The notes beneath the pieces are model-generated. The model worked only from the letters and a program-made list of their open reading frames with translations. It ran no database searches and was not told the origin of the DNA. Made by a program: the position numbers and the translations under genes. 5,267 bases of DNA from Bifidobacteriaceae bacterium (GTDB lineage: Bacteria; Actinomycetota; Actinomycetes; Actinomycetales; WQXJ01): assembly GCA_031261885.1 (NCBI GenBank), contig JAISIU010000291.1, positions 1 to 5,267 on the forward strand. The letters run 5' to 3'. Below, in pieces: positions 1-5,267 of this stretch (within the stretch, counting starts at the first letter, position 1; each line of letters starts with the position of its first letter).

Positions 1-2
1 AA

Positions 3-797
3 ACGGAACTGCCACCGTCCTGGAACGTCGCCCCCACCCAGCCGATCTCACTCGTCGTGGCGACACTTCGTCCCGAAGGCGCGGCCCGGCATCGTCCACT
101 CACCGCCGACGCCGCAACCCACCCGGGTGGGCGGCCCACTGCTCGCGCCGCCGGCCGGGGTGGGGCCGCCGATGCCGGCGCACCGGCGGGCGCGGCCGTC
201 ACGCCGGGTGAGGATCACCAGGGAGGTCCGCGGCGGCTGCTGGCCGCGGCGCGGTGGGGCCTGGTTCCGGCCTGGTCGAAGGACCCGGCCAGCGGGCCGC
301 TGCTGATCAACGCGCGCAGCGAGACGTTGACGGCCAAACCATCGTTCCGGGCGGCGGCCGCGCGCCGCCGCGCGATCGTCCCAGCCAACGGCTACTACGA
401 ATGGGCCGCGGCCGGCGACGGCCCGAAAACCCCGTTCTACCTGCACCCGGACTCCGGCGGCCCGCTCGCGCTGGCGGCCGTCTACGAATGGTGGCGGGCG
501 CCGACGGGCGTCCGGCTAGAGGGATTCCCCATCTCGGATGACGGATGGTTGTGCTCAGCCGCGATCGTGACCCGGCCGGCCACCGACACCCTGGGGCGCA
601 TTCACGACCGCATGCCCGTGGTGGTCCCGCCCGCGCTGCTCGGCGCCTGGCTTGACCCCACGCCGGCCGGCCCGGACGAGGTGAACGGGCTGCTCGCCGC
701 CTTCCCCGATCCGGCGCTGACGCCGCGCCGCGTGGGCCGGGCCGTGGGCTCCGTCAGGAACAACCGCCCCGACCTGATCGAGGAAGCCGCCGCCTGA
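3..797 (+). CDS. SRAP domain protein (SOS response-associated peptidase, YedK/HMCES family), 5' end outside window
   Basis: SRAP proteins bind abasic sites in single-stranded DNA and form a covalent thiazolidine link through their second residue, Cys2, protecting the lesion. The reading frame is open to the left edge, so the MCGR start with Cys2 lies upstream and 264 residues are visible. Family landmarks occur in order: NVAPTQ (codons at 24-41), WGLVPAWSKD (about 255-284), INARSET, KPSFR, PANGYYEW with the conserved Glu at 399-401, and IHDRMPVVV with the conserved His at 603-605. In E. coli YedK these Asn, Glu and His positions form the active site with Cys2. The stretch between NVAPTQ and WGLVP (roughly 42-254) is longer than usual for the family and is Ala/Gly/Pro/Arg-rich, probably a flexible loop. 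A GTG at 57-59 is in frame but would remove NVAPTQ, so it is not the start. Family assignment is very secure; the exact cellular role is inferred from homologues. Confidence 0.95.
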   Translation, partial: TELPPSWNVAPTQPISLVVATLRPEGAARHRPLTADAATHPGGRPTARAAGRGGAADAGAPAGAAVTPGEDHQGGPRRLLAAARWGLVPAWSKDPASGPLLINARSETLTAKPSFRAAAARRRAIVPANGYYEWAAAGDGPKTPFYLHPDSGGPLALAAVYEWWRAPTGVRLEGFPISDDGWLCSAAIVTRPATDTLGRIHDRMPVVVPPALLGAWLDPTPAGPDEVNGLLAAFPDPALTPRRVGRAVGSVRNNRPDLIEEAAA

Positions 798-815
798 GCA
801 GGCGGGCCGCCGGCC
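790..815. terminator. possible bidirectional hairpin between convergent genes
   Basis: The 3' ends of the SRAP gene and the epimerase gene face each other with 18 bp between them. CCGCCT (790-795) pairs with AGGCGG (800-805) around a GAGC loop, directly over the SRAP stop codon. A second short GGCC/GGCC hairpin follows at 805-808 and 812-815. There is no T-tract on either strand, so this is not a classical intrinsic terminator. In DNA this GC-rich, short inverted repeats also arise by chance. Confidence 0.3.
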
Positions 816-1736
816 TCACATGGCTTCGATCTGGAAGCTCGCCGTCTTCGACTCGCCGGCCTGCAGCACGAACACGCCCGAGCCCGGCACGCCGCGGTCA
901 TACAGGGCGAAACCGTCGTTCGCGTTCGTCACGGGTTCCACCGCGAAGAACGACTCATGCTGCGGCACGTACAGAATGATCGAGCTGAACACCGGGTCCG
1001 CCGTCACGTGGAACTCCCGCTTGGAACGCGGGTAGAACAACCGGATCGGCTCGCCCTCGACGCGCGCGGTCAGGTTGTCGTCGATGAACTCCGTGCCGAG
1101 CGGCCGCATCTCGCGGAAGTCCAGCCTGGGCGTGAGCGGACCCGCCGGGCCGTCCGGAATGCAGTTGTGCAGCTTGAAGGCCGCCTCGACCGGGATCTGC
1201 AGCCTCACCTCGTCGGCCGGACCGGCCAGCGTGCGCTGGAAGTAAGGGTGATGGCCGAACCCCGCCGGGAACGCGACATCGGACGTGTTCTCAAGCGTCG
1301 TGGTGACGCGGAAAACCTTGCCGTCCAACTCATACCGGACCGTGACGCGGAACGGCCACGGGAAGTTCGCGCCCACCACGAGCGCGGAATCGAACCGCAG
1401 CGTGGCGTGGGCCGAATCCTTGTCCACGACCTGCCAGGCGAACTCGTTCGCGGTGCCATGGATCGCGTTGATCTGGTCCTCGTTCTTGCGCAGCTGCCAG
1501 GTGCGGCCCTCATAGCGCAGCACGCCGCCGGCCACGCGGTTGCTCCACGGCGCGAGCACATAGCAGGAGCAGGTCATCGGGTCGGTGCGGGCCGCCTCGG
1601 CCGTGGGCCGCAGCAGATCCGTCCAGCCGTCGCCGTCGGAGATCTGGCCGAAGGCCAGCGAGGCGCCGATACCGGGCATCACACCGATCCGCCAGTGTTC
1701 ACTGCCCAAGACGAGGACGTCGGTGGAAGGACTCAT
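816..1736 (-). CDS. aldose 1-epimerase family protein (galactose mutarotase-like)
   Basis: Enzymes of this family interconvert alpha and beta anomers of aldoses such as galactose or glucose, or act on hexose-6-phosphates; they are cytosolic beta-sandwich proteins. The 306-residue product is close to normal family length and has no signal peptide or membrane segment. Visible landmarks are PWSNRVAGG (63-71), INAIHGTANEF (89-99, with the conserved first His at 93), GFGHHPYF (159-166, with the catalytic-acid His), and FAVEPVTNANDGF (264-276), whose Glu267 is the expected catalytic base. The ATG at 1736-1734 is well supported because an in-frame TGA lies only two codons upstream (1745-1743). Shine-Dalgarno support is weak: an AAGAAAGAAG stretch ends about 9 bases before the ATG. 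The gene stands alone, convergent with the SRAP gene and divergent from dcd. Neither Leloir-pathway nor sugar-transport genes are visible, so the substrate is unknown and galM is not assigned. Confidence 0.93.
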   Translation of the reverse strand: MSPSTDVLVLGSEHWRIGVMPGIGASLAFGQISDGDGWTDLLRPTAEAARTDPMTCSCYVLAPWSNRVAGGVLRYEGRTWQLRKNEDQINAIHGTANEFAWQVVDKDSAHATLRFDSALVVGANFPWPFRVTVRYELDGKVFRVTTTLENTSDVAFPAGFGHHPYFQRTLAGPADEVRLQIPVEAAFKLHNCIPDGPAGPLTPRLDFREMRPLGTEFIDDNLTARVEGEPIRLFYPRSKREFHVTADPVFSSIILYVPQHESFFAVEPVTNANDGFALYDRGVPGSGVFVLQAGESKTASFQIEAM

Positions 1737-1778
1737 CGCGGTTCACTTCTTTCTTCGGGGCGGTGGGCACGGGGCGCG

Positions 1779-1796
1779 GCCGGACGAATATCCGGC
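1779..1796. promoter_or_regulatory. perfect inverted repeat in the divergent intergenic region, possible operator
   Basis: GCCGGA (1779-1784) and TCCGGC (1791-1796) are exact reverse complements separated by the AT-rich hexamer CGAATA. The element sits in the 102-bp gap between the divergent epimerase and dcd starts, about 43 bp from each start codon. The AT-rich centre stands out in this GC-rich DNA. It could be a binding site for a dimeric regulator of either gene. It could also be part of a promoter for the epimerase, since the - strand reads GGATATTCG here. No regulator family is recognisable from the sequence alone. Confidence 0.35.
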
Positions 1797-1825
1797 AAGT
1801 TTCGCCGAGGACGCCGCGCGCCCGC

Positions 1826-1831
1826 TACCGT
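1826..1831 (+). promoter_or_regulatory. candidate -10 element for a leaderless dcd transcript
   Basis: TACCGT matches the actinobacterial -10 consensus TANNNT and ends 7 bases before the GTG start of dcd. That spacing would put the transcription start on the first base of the start codon. No Shine-Dalgarno-like purine run precedes this GTG, as expected for a leaderless message. No convincing -35 is seen 16-19 bp upstream, which is common in actinobacteria. Confidence 0.4.
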
Positions 1832-1838
1832 TGGTGGC

Positions 1839-2417
1839 GTGCTGCTATCCGACCGTGATATTACTGCCCAGATCACCTCAGGGCACATCGGCCTCGATCC
1901 GTTCGACCCCCAGATGGTCCAACCGTCCTCCGTGGACGTCAGGCTCGACCGCTACTTCCTGTTGTTCGACACCCACCACTGCGAGGCGATCGATCCGGCC
2001 GTTGAACAGCCGGACCTCATGAGCCGCGTCGCGGTCGGGTCCGACGAGCCGTTCATCCTGCATCCGGGCGAGTTCGTGCTCGGCAGCACCTACGAGGGCA
2101 TCACGCTGCCGGACGACGTCGCGGCCCGCCTCGAGGGCAAGAGTTCGCTGGGCCGGCTCGGCCTGCTGACGCACTCGACCGCCGGTTTCGTCGACCCGGG
2201 TTTCAACGGCCACATCACGCTTGAACTGTCGAACGTCGCGACGCTGCCGATCAAGCTGTGGCCCGGCATGAAGATCGGGCAGCTCTGCTTCTTCTCCCTC
2301 TCGTCCCCGGCCGAGCGTCCGTACGGCTCCGGCGCCACCGGCTCGCGTTACCAGGGCCAGCGCGGACCGACGCCGTCGCGCTCCTGGATGAATTTCCACC
2401 GCACGCACGTCGAATGA
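1839..2417 (+). CDS. dcd: dCTP deaminase, probably bifunctional (dUMP-forming) DCD-DUT
   Basis: dCTP deaminase converts dCTP to dUTP for thymidylate synthesis; the mycobacterial type also cleaves the dUTP to dUMP and pyrophosphate, so dUTP is not released. The 192-residue product matches the actinobacterial family in length and along its whole sequence. It has MLLSDRDI at the start, MVQPSSVDVRL (26-36), HPGEFVLGSTYE (75-86), GKSSLGRLGLLTHSTAGF (100-117), LELSNVATLP (128-137) and GSRYQGQRGPTPSRS (168-182). Glu129 corresponds to the catalytic Glu138 of E. coli Dcd, Arg106 to Arg115, and Ala115 lies at the position studied in the M. tuberculosis enzyme. The STAGFVDPGF loop is of the bifunctional type rather than the E. 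coli type, so dUTPase activity is an inference from family. The GTG start is chosen because homologues begin MLLSDRDI exactly here, although the frame stays open far upstream. It heads an apparent three-gene operon. Confidence 0.96.
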   Translation: MLLSDRDITAQITSGHIGLDPFDPQMVQPSSVDVRLDRYFLLFDTHHCEAIDPAVEQPDLMSRVAVGSDEPFILHPGEFVLGSTYEGITLPDDVAARLEGKSSLGRLGLLTHSTAGFVDPGFNGHITLELSNVATLPIKLWPGMKIGQLCFFSLSSPAERPYGSGATGSRYQGQRGPTPSRSWMNFHRTHVE

Positions 2418-3514
2418 ACGGATGGTCCGGCGCCAGGCCGGCCGCGCACAGGGGCGACGCGGCCGTGCGGGTGGGCGCCGCGCCATCGCCGTCCCCGGGG
2501 TGGGGCGTGCCCGCGGGGGTGGCCCCGCCGGGTGGACGCCACCTGTTGGCCGTGCCCGATGCCGTCACACCGGACGCGCTCGAAATCCTGGCGCGCTGCC
2601 GCTGGCCGCGCGCCACGTGGGAGCCGTCCGGGGCGCTGCGCCTGTCGCGCTACTCGCACCTGGCCGGGCCGTATGGCGTGCCGCCGGGCCTCGACGGCGG
2701 GATCGTCGCCGCCTGCGCCGAGCACGGCGCCGCGTGGGATGGCGCGGCCGGGCGTGTCTTCGCGATCGTCACGCTCCGGGAACGCGGCGACCAGCCGTTC
2801 CCCGGCGCGATGGACCCGACCGGGTTGGCACGGGCCTTCCCCGAGGGGCTGCCCGTCCGTGAGGAGGACCGCGTGGTCCGGTGGGCGTGGTGCGTGGCCC
2901 AGCGGGTCGGCGGCGCCATCCGGCTTGACCCGTCGGAGCTGATCCTCGCGCCGGACCCGGCCTCGGCCGTCGACCTCGCGGTCTATTCGAGCGTGTGGCT
3001 CGACCCGGCGGCGGCGCTCACCGTGGCGCGCCAGGCGATGCCGGGCTTCGAGCTCGACGCCGGGCTGGAGGAGTGGCACGGGCCCGCCCGCGGGAACCGG
3101 GTGGCCGCCGACGGCCTCGGGGCCGGGCAGGCCGCGTTCGTCGAACGGGTGGCCGAGGCCCACGACGCCCAGGCGTTGGCCGACGACGTGGTGCTGAGCG
3201 GTTACGGGATGCGCTGCGACCTGGGGCCGGACGGTGCGGTCTGGTTGGAGGCCGGCCCGGCCGGCCCGGCCCGTGGTCTGCCGCCCGCCATCGCCGGCCT
3301 GGCGTGGGCCGCGGCCGGCGTGGTGCGCTACCGCATGGGCTGGCTGCCGTACGACGCCGACGAGCTGCTGGTCGAGCTGCCCGACGAACCGTTCCGGCGG
3401 CTGCGCGCCCAGATGCGCGGTTGGGTCGGGACCGTGGCGCGGGCCGTGCAGGCCGCCACGGGCGGCGAGATCCTCGACGGCGGCGATTTCCCCGTCGCGC
3501 CGGCGGACCTGTGA
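2414..3514 (+). CDS. lysine-free protein of unknown function, translationally coupled to dcd
   Basis: I do not recognise this 366-residue protein. The ATG at 2414 overlaps the dcd stop as ATGA, so translation is probably coupled; no Shine-Dalgarno precedes it. A GTG at 2465 (residue 18), preceded by AGGGG, is an alternative start. Residues 1-41 are Gly/Ala/Pro-rich and probably disordered; the rest alternates short hydrophobic strands and helices like a globular alpha/beta protein. There is no signal peptide and no convincing membrane span; the most hydrophobic segment (AIAGLAWAAAGVV, near 294-306) is Ala/Gly-rich. The product contains no lysine at all, 13 tryptophans and 4 cysteines. Blocks that look conserved in character are RWPRATWEPSG (63-73), RWAWCVAQRVGGAIRL (156-171), and a VDLAVYSSVWLDP block shortly after. 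No nucleotide-binding, nuclease or helix-turn-helix motif is visible. G/C-rich third positions running unbroken between two secure operon partners make it a real gene. Confidence 0.85.
   Translation: MNGWSGARPAAHRGDAAVRVGAAPSPSPGWGVPAGVAPPGGRHLLAVPDAVTPDALEILARCRWPRATWEPSGALRLSRYSHLAGPYGVPPGLDGGIVAACAEHGAAWDGAAGRVFAIVTLRERGDQPFPGAMDPTGLARAFPEGLPVREEDRVVRWAWCVAQRVGGAIRLDPSELILAPDPASAVDLAVYSSVWLDPAAALTVARQAMPGFELDAGLEEWHGPARGNRVAADGLGAGQAAFVERVAEAHDAQALADDVVLSGYGMRCDLGPDGAVWLEAGPAGPARGLPPAIAGLAWAAAGVVRYRMGWLPYDADELLVELPDEPFRRLRAQMRGWVGTVARAVQAATGGEILDGGDFPVAPADL
3250..3272 (+). repeat. short GC tandem repeat inside the unknown gene
   Basis: A 9-bp unit GGCCGGCCC is repeated about two and a half times in frame and encodes AGPAGPA-type residues. 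The protein context suggests a turn or loop. It is a simple-sequence patch of the kind common in very GC-rich genes and could vary in copy number in steps of three codons without breaking the frame. Confidence 0.5.
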
Positions 3515-3531
3515 GGGCGGGGGACCTGTGA
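3505..3531 (+). repeat. 10-bp direct repeat spanning the junction to uvrD2
   Basis: GGACCTGTGA occurs at 3505-3514 and again at 3522-3531, 17 bp apart. The first copy contains the last codons and the TGA stop of the unknown gene. The second copy ends on the A of the uvrD2 ATG and overlaps the spacer of its ribosome-binding site. It looks like a small local duplication. Confidence 0.6.
3519..3524 (+). promoter_or_regulatory. ribosome-binding site of uvrD2
   Basis: The purine run GGGGGA lies 6 bases before the ATG at 3531, normal Shine-Dalgarno spacing. It supports this ATG over the adjacent in-frame GTG at 3528. The gene therefore has its own initiation signal, unlike the two genes upstream in the operon. 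Confidence 0.6.
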
Positions 3532-5267
3532 TGGCGCGTGAAACGGCCGGCGCGGAGGCGGCCGGACCAGGGGCGGCCGGCCCGCCCGAGCGGCTGCTGG
3601 AGGCGCTCGACCCGGAGCAACGCGAGGTCGCTTCCACGCTGCTCGGCCCTGTGTGCGTGCTGGCCGGCGCCGGCACGGGCAAGACGAGGGCCATCACGCA
3701 CCGGATCGCCTACGGGGTGCGCACCGGGACCTATTCGCCGACGGCCGTGCTGGCCGTCACGTTCACGACGCGTGCGGCCGGCGAGATGCGGGCGCGGCTG
3801 CGCCAGCTCGGCGCGCCCGGCGTCCAGGCCCGGACCTTCCACTCCGCCGCGCTCCGGCAGCTCACGTACTTTCTGCCGAAGGTGACCAGGCGCCGCCCGC
3901 CCCGGCTCGTGGAGCACAAGGCGCCGCTCGTGGCCCAGGCCGCCGCCCGCCTCGGCTTCGAGGTGGACCGGGCCGCGATCCGCGACCTGGCCGCGGAGAT
4001 CGAATGGGCCAAGGTCCAGCTGTGGACCGCCGAGGACTACCAAGCCGGGGCCGAGAAGGCCGGCCGCGGCCAGGTGGCCGGGCACGACGCCGTCGGCGTG
4101 GCCCGGCTCATGGGCGTCTACGAACGCATCCTCGCCGAGGCCGAGGCCATGGACTTCGAGGACGTGTTGCTCGCCACCTGCGGTCTGCTCGAGGACTACC
4201 CCCAGGTAGCAGACCAGGTGCGGGGCCAGTACCGGCACTTCGTCGTCGACGAGTACCAGGATGTCTCGCCCGTGCAGCAGCGGCTGCTTGACCTCTGGCT
4301 CGGCGGGCGGCGCGAGGTCTGCGTGGTCGGCGACCCGAACCAGACCATCTACTCGTTCGCCGGCGCCTCCGCCCGTCCCCTCCTCGACTTCCCGCGCCAC
4401 TACCCGGGTGCGCCCGTCATCCGGCTGGTACGCGACTACCGCTCCACGCCCGAGGTGGTCTCGCTCGCGAACCGCACGCTCGGTTTCGGGGCTGCGGCCA
4501 GGCCGGGCGGTCCCGCGGTCGCGCTGGTGCGTGACGGCATCGGCGGCGACGCCCTGGTGAGCCGCGCGGTCGGGGCGGGTGCGCGCGCCGGCGTCGAACT
4601 CGTGGCGCAACTGCCGTCCGGCCCGCCCGTGCTGTGGGGCCGGTTCGCCGATGACGTCCAGGAGGCGGAGGGCGTGGTCCGGGAGATCCGGCGGCTCGTG
4701 GCCGGCGGCGTCCGGCCGGCCGATGTTGCGATCCTGTTCCGCACGAACGGCCAGTCCGAGCCGTTCGAGACCGCACTCGACGACGCCAGGGTGGCCTACC
4801 AGGTGCGCGGCGGGCAGCGTTTCTTCACGCGCCAGGAGGTGCGGCAGGCGGTCGCGCTGCTGCGTAGCGAGGCGCGGGTCCAGGCGGCGAGCGGCCAAGG
4901 CGCGACCGTGCTGGAACGGGTGCACGACGCGCTCGGGGCCGCCGGGTGGCGGAGCGAGCCGCCGGCGGAGCGCGGGGCCACGCGTGACAAGTGGGAGTCG
5001 CTCGACGCGCTGGAGCGGTTGGCGCGCGAGCTCATCGCGGGCGGGGCGACCACGCTCAGGCAGGTGGTGGACGTCATCGTCGAACGGGCCGCGCAGGACC
5101 ACGCGCCGGAGCCGTCCGGCGTGACGCTCGCCTCGCTGCACGCCGCGAAGGGCCTGGAATGGGAAGCCGTGTTCCTGGCCGGCCTCTCGGACGGGCTGCT
5201 GCCGATCTCGCTGGCCACGAGCCCGGCCGAGGTCGCCGAGGAGCGGCGGCTGCTCTACGTCGGGGTG
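3531..5267 (+). CDS. uvrD2: ATP-dependent DNA helicase, UvrD2-like (superfamily 1), 3' end outside window
   Basis: This is an SF1A helicase that uses ATP to translocate on single-stranded DNA and unwind duplexes, probably in repair or replication-associated processing. The first 579 residues are visible and run off the right edge. Motifs in order: LDPEQREV (Q motif, 26-33), AGAGTGKT (Walker A, 45-52, Lys51), VTFTTRAAGEM (Ia, 76-86), TFHSAALRQL (102-111), VVDEYQD (Walker B, 238-244), VGDPNQTIYSFAGA (III, 266-279), LVRDYRST (IV, 299-306), ILFRTNGQSE (401-410), YQVRGGQRFFTRQE (423-436), LASLHAAKGLEWEAVFL (V, 533-549), and the start of motif VI, EERRLLYVGV, at the edge. The wording of these blocks follows actinobacterial UvrD2 rather than UvrD1/PcrA, and the region between the YQVRGG block and motif V (about 95 residues) is short as in UvrD2. 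The 18-residue N-terminal Ala/Gly tail is not conserved. The C-terminal part, including any cysteine cluster and HRDC domain, cannot be seen. Confidence 0.93.
   Translation, partial: MARETAGAEAAGPGAAGPPERLLEALDPEQREVASTLLGPVCVLAGAGTGKTRAITHRIAYGVRTGTYSPTAVLAVTFTTRAAGEMRARLRQLGAPGVQARTFHSAALRQLTYFLPKVTRRRPPRLVEHKAPLVAQAAARLGFEVDRAAIRDLAAEIEWAKVQLWTAEDYQAGAEKAGRGQVAGHDAVGVARLMGVYERILAEAEAMDFEDVLLATCGLLEDYPQVADQVRGQYRHFVVDEYQDVSPVQQRLLDLWLGGRREVCVVGDPNQTIYSFAGASARPLLDFPRHYPGAPVIRLVRDYRSTPEVVSLANRTLGFGAAARPGGPAVALVRDGIGGDALVSRAVGAGARAGVELVAQLPSGPPVLWGRFADDVQEAEGVVREIRRLVAGGVRPADVAILFRTNGQSEPFETALDDARVAYQVRGGQRFFTRQEVRQAVALLRSEARVQAASGQGATVLERVHDALGAAGWRSEPPAERGATRDKWESLDALERLARELIAGGATTLRQVVDVIVERAAQDHAPEPSGVTLASLHAAKGLEWEAVFLAGLSDGLLPISLATSPAEVAEERRLLYVGV

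Noticed and set aside
1..59. SRAP gene as a pseudogene lacking its catalytic Cys2
   Set aside because: The frame is open to the left edge and already shows NVAPTQ upstream of the first internal GTG. The start with Cys2 is simply outside the window.
957..1838. Upstream extension of the dcd reading frame
   Set aside because: It runs antisense through the epimerase gene. Dcd homologues start at MLLSDRDI, which begins at 1839.
2258..2413. Earlier in-frame ATG for the unknown gene, inside dcd
   Set aside because: It would overlap conserved dcd sequence by more than 150 bp; the ATG at 2414 gives the typical 4-base overlap.
2348..3697. A 449-codon open frame on the - strand opposite the unknown gene
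   Set aside because: It crosses the dcd end and the uvrD2 start, is low complexity and resembles no protein, whereas the + strand frame is coupled to dcd and has GC-rich third positions.
3018..5141. A 707-codon open frame on the - strand, antisense to uvrD2 and the unknown gene
   Set aside because: The + strand frame carries the full ordered set of SF1 helicase motifs. The antisense product is an Arg/Gly/Pro/His-rich sequence without family motifs, the usual shadow frame of GC-rich genes.
5238..5267. UvrD2 as a naturally truncated helicase
   Set aside because: The sequence ends in the middle of motif VI at the window edge with no stop codon; the truncation is an artefact of the window.

Overview
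The window comes from a very GC-rich bacterium, almost certainly an actinobacterium. Third codon positions are dominated by G and C. The dCTP deaminase is the actinobacterial bifunctional type, and the last gene reads like actinobacterial UvrD2. The genus cannot be fixed from sequence alone. Nothing resembles a phage, insertion sequence, CRISPR array or RNA gene; this looks like ordinary chromosome. 

Layout: (1) the 3' part of a SRAP-family (YedK/HMCES-type) abasic-site DNA-protein crosslinking gene enters from the left edge on the + strand and ends at 797. (2) A convergent aldose 1-epimerase (galactose mutarotase-like) gene lies on the - strand, 816-1736, with only 18 bp between the two 3' ends. 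(3) A divergent intergenic region of about 100 bp (1737-1838) holds a perfect 6+6 inverted repeat and a -10-like element placed as if for a leaderless transcript. (4) A compact + strand operon follows: dcd (1839-2417), an unrecognised 366-residue gene overlapping it by ATGA (2414-3514), and a UvrD2-like superfamily 1 helicase (3531 to the right edge, cut in motif VI). 

Functionally, three of the five genes bear on DNA integrity. Dcd lowers dUTP and so limits uracil in DNA; SRAP proteins shield the abasic sites that arise when uracil is excised; UvrD2 is a DNA translocase/helicase. The epimerase is sugar metabolism and probably unrelated. The most open question is the unknown protein between dcd and uvrD2: it contains no lysine at all, is rich in tryptophan, and is translationally coupled to dcd. 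No clear novel defence or mobile system was found.
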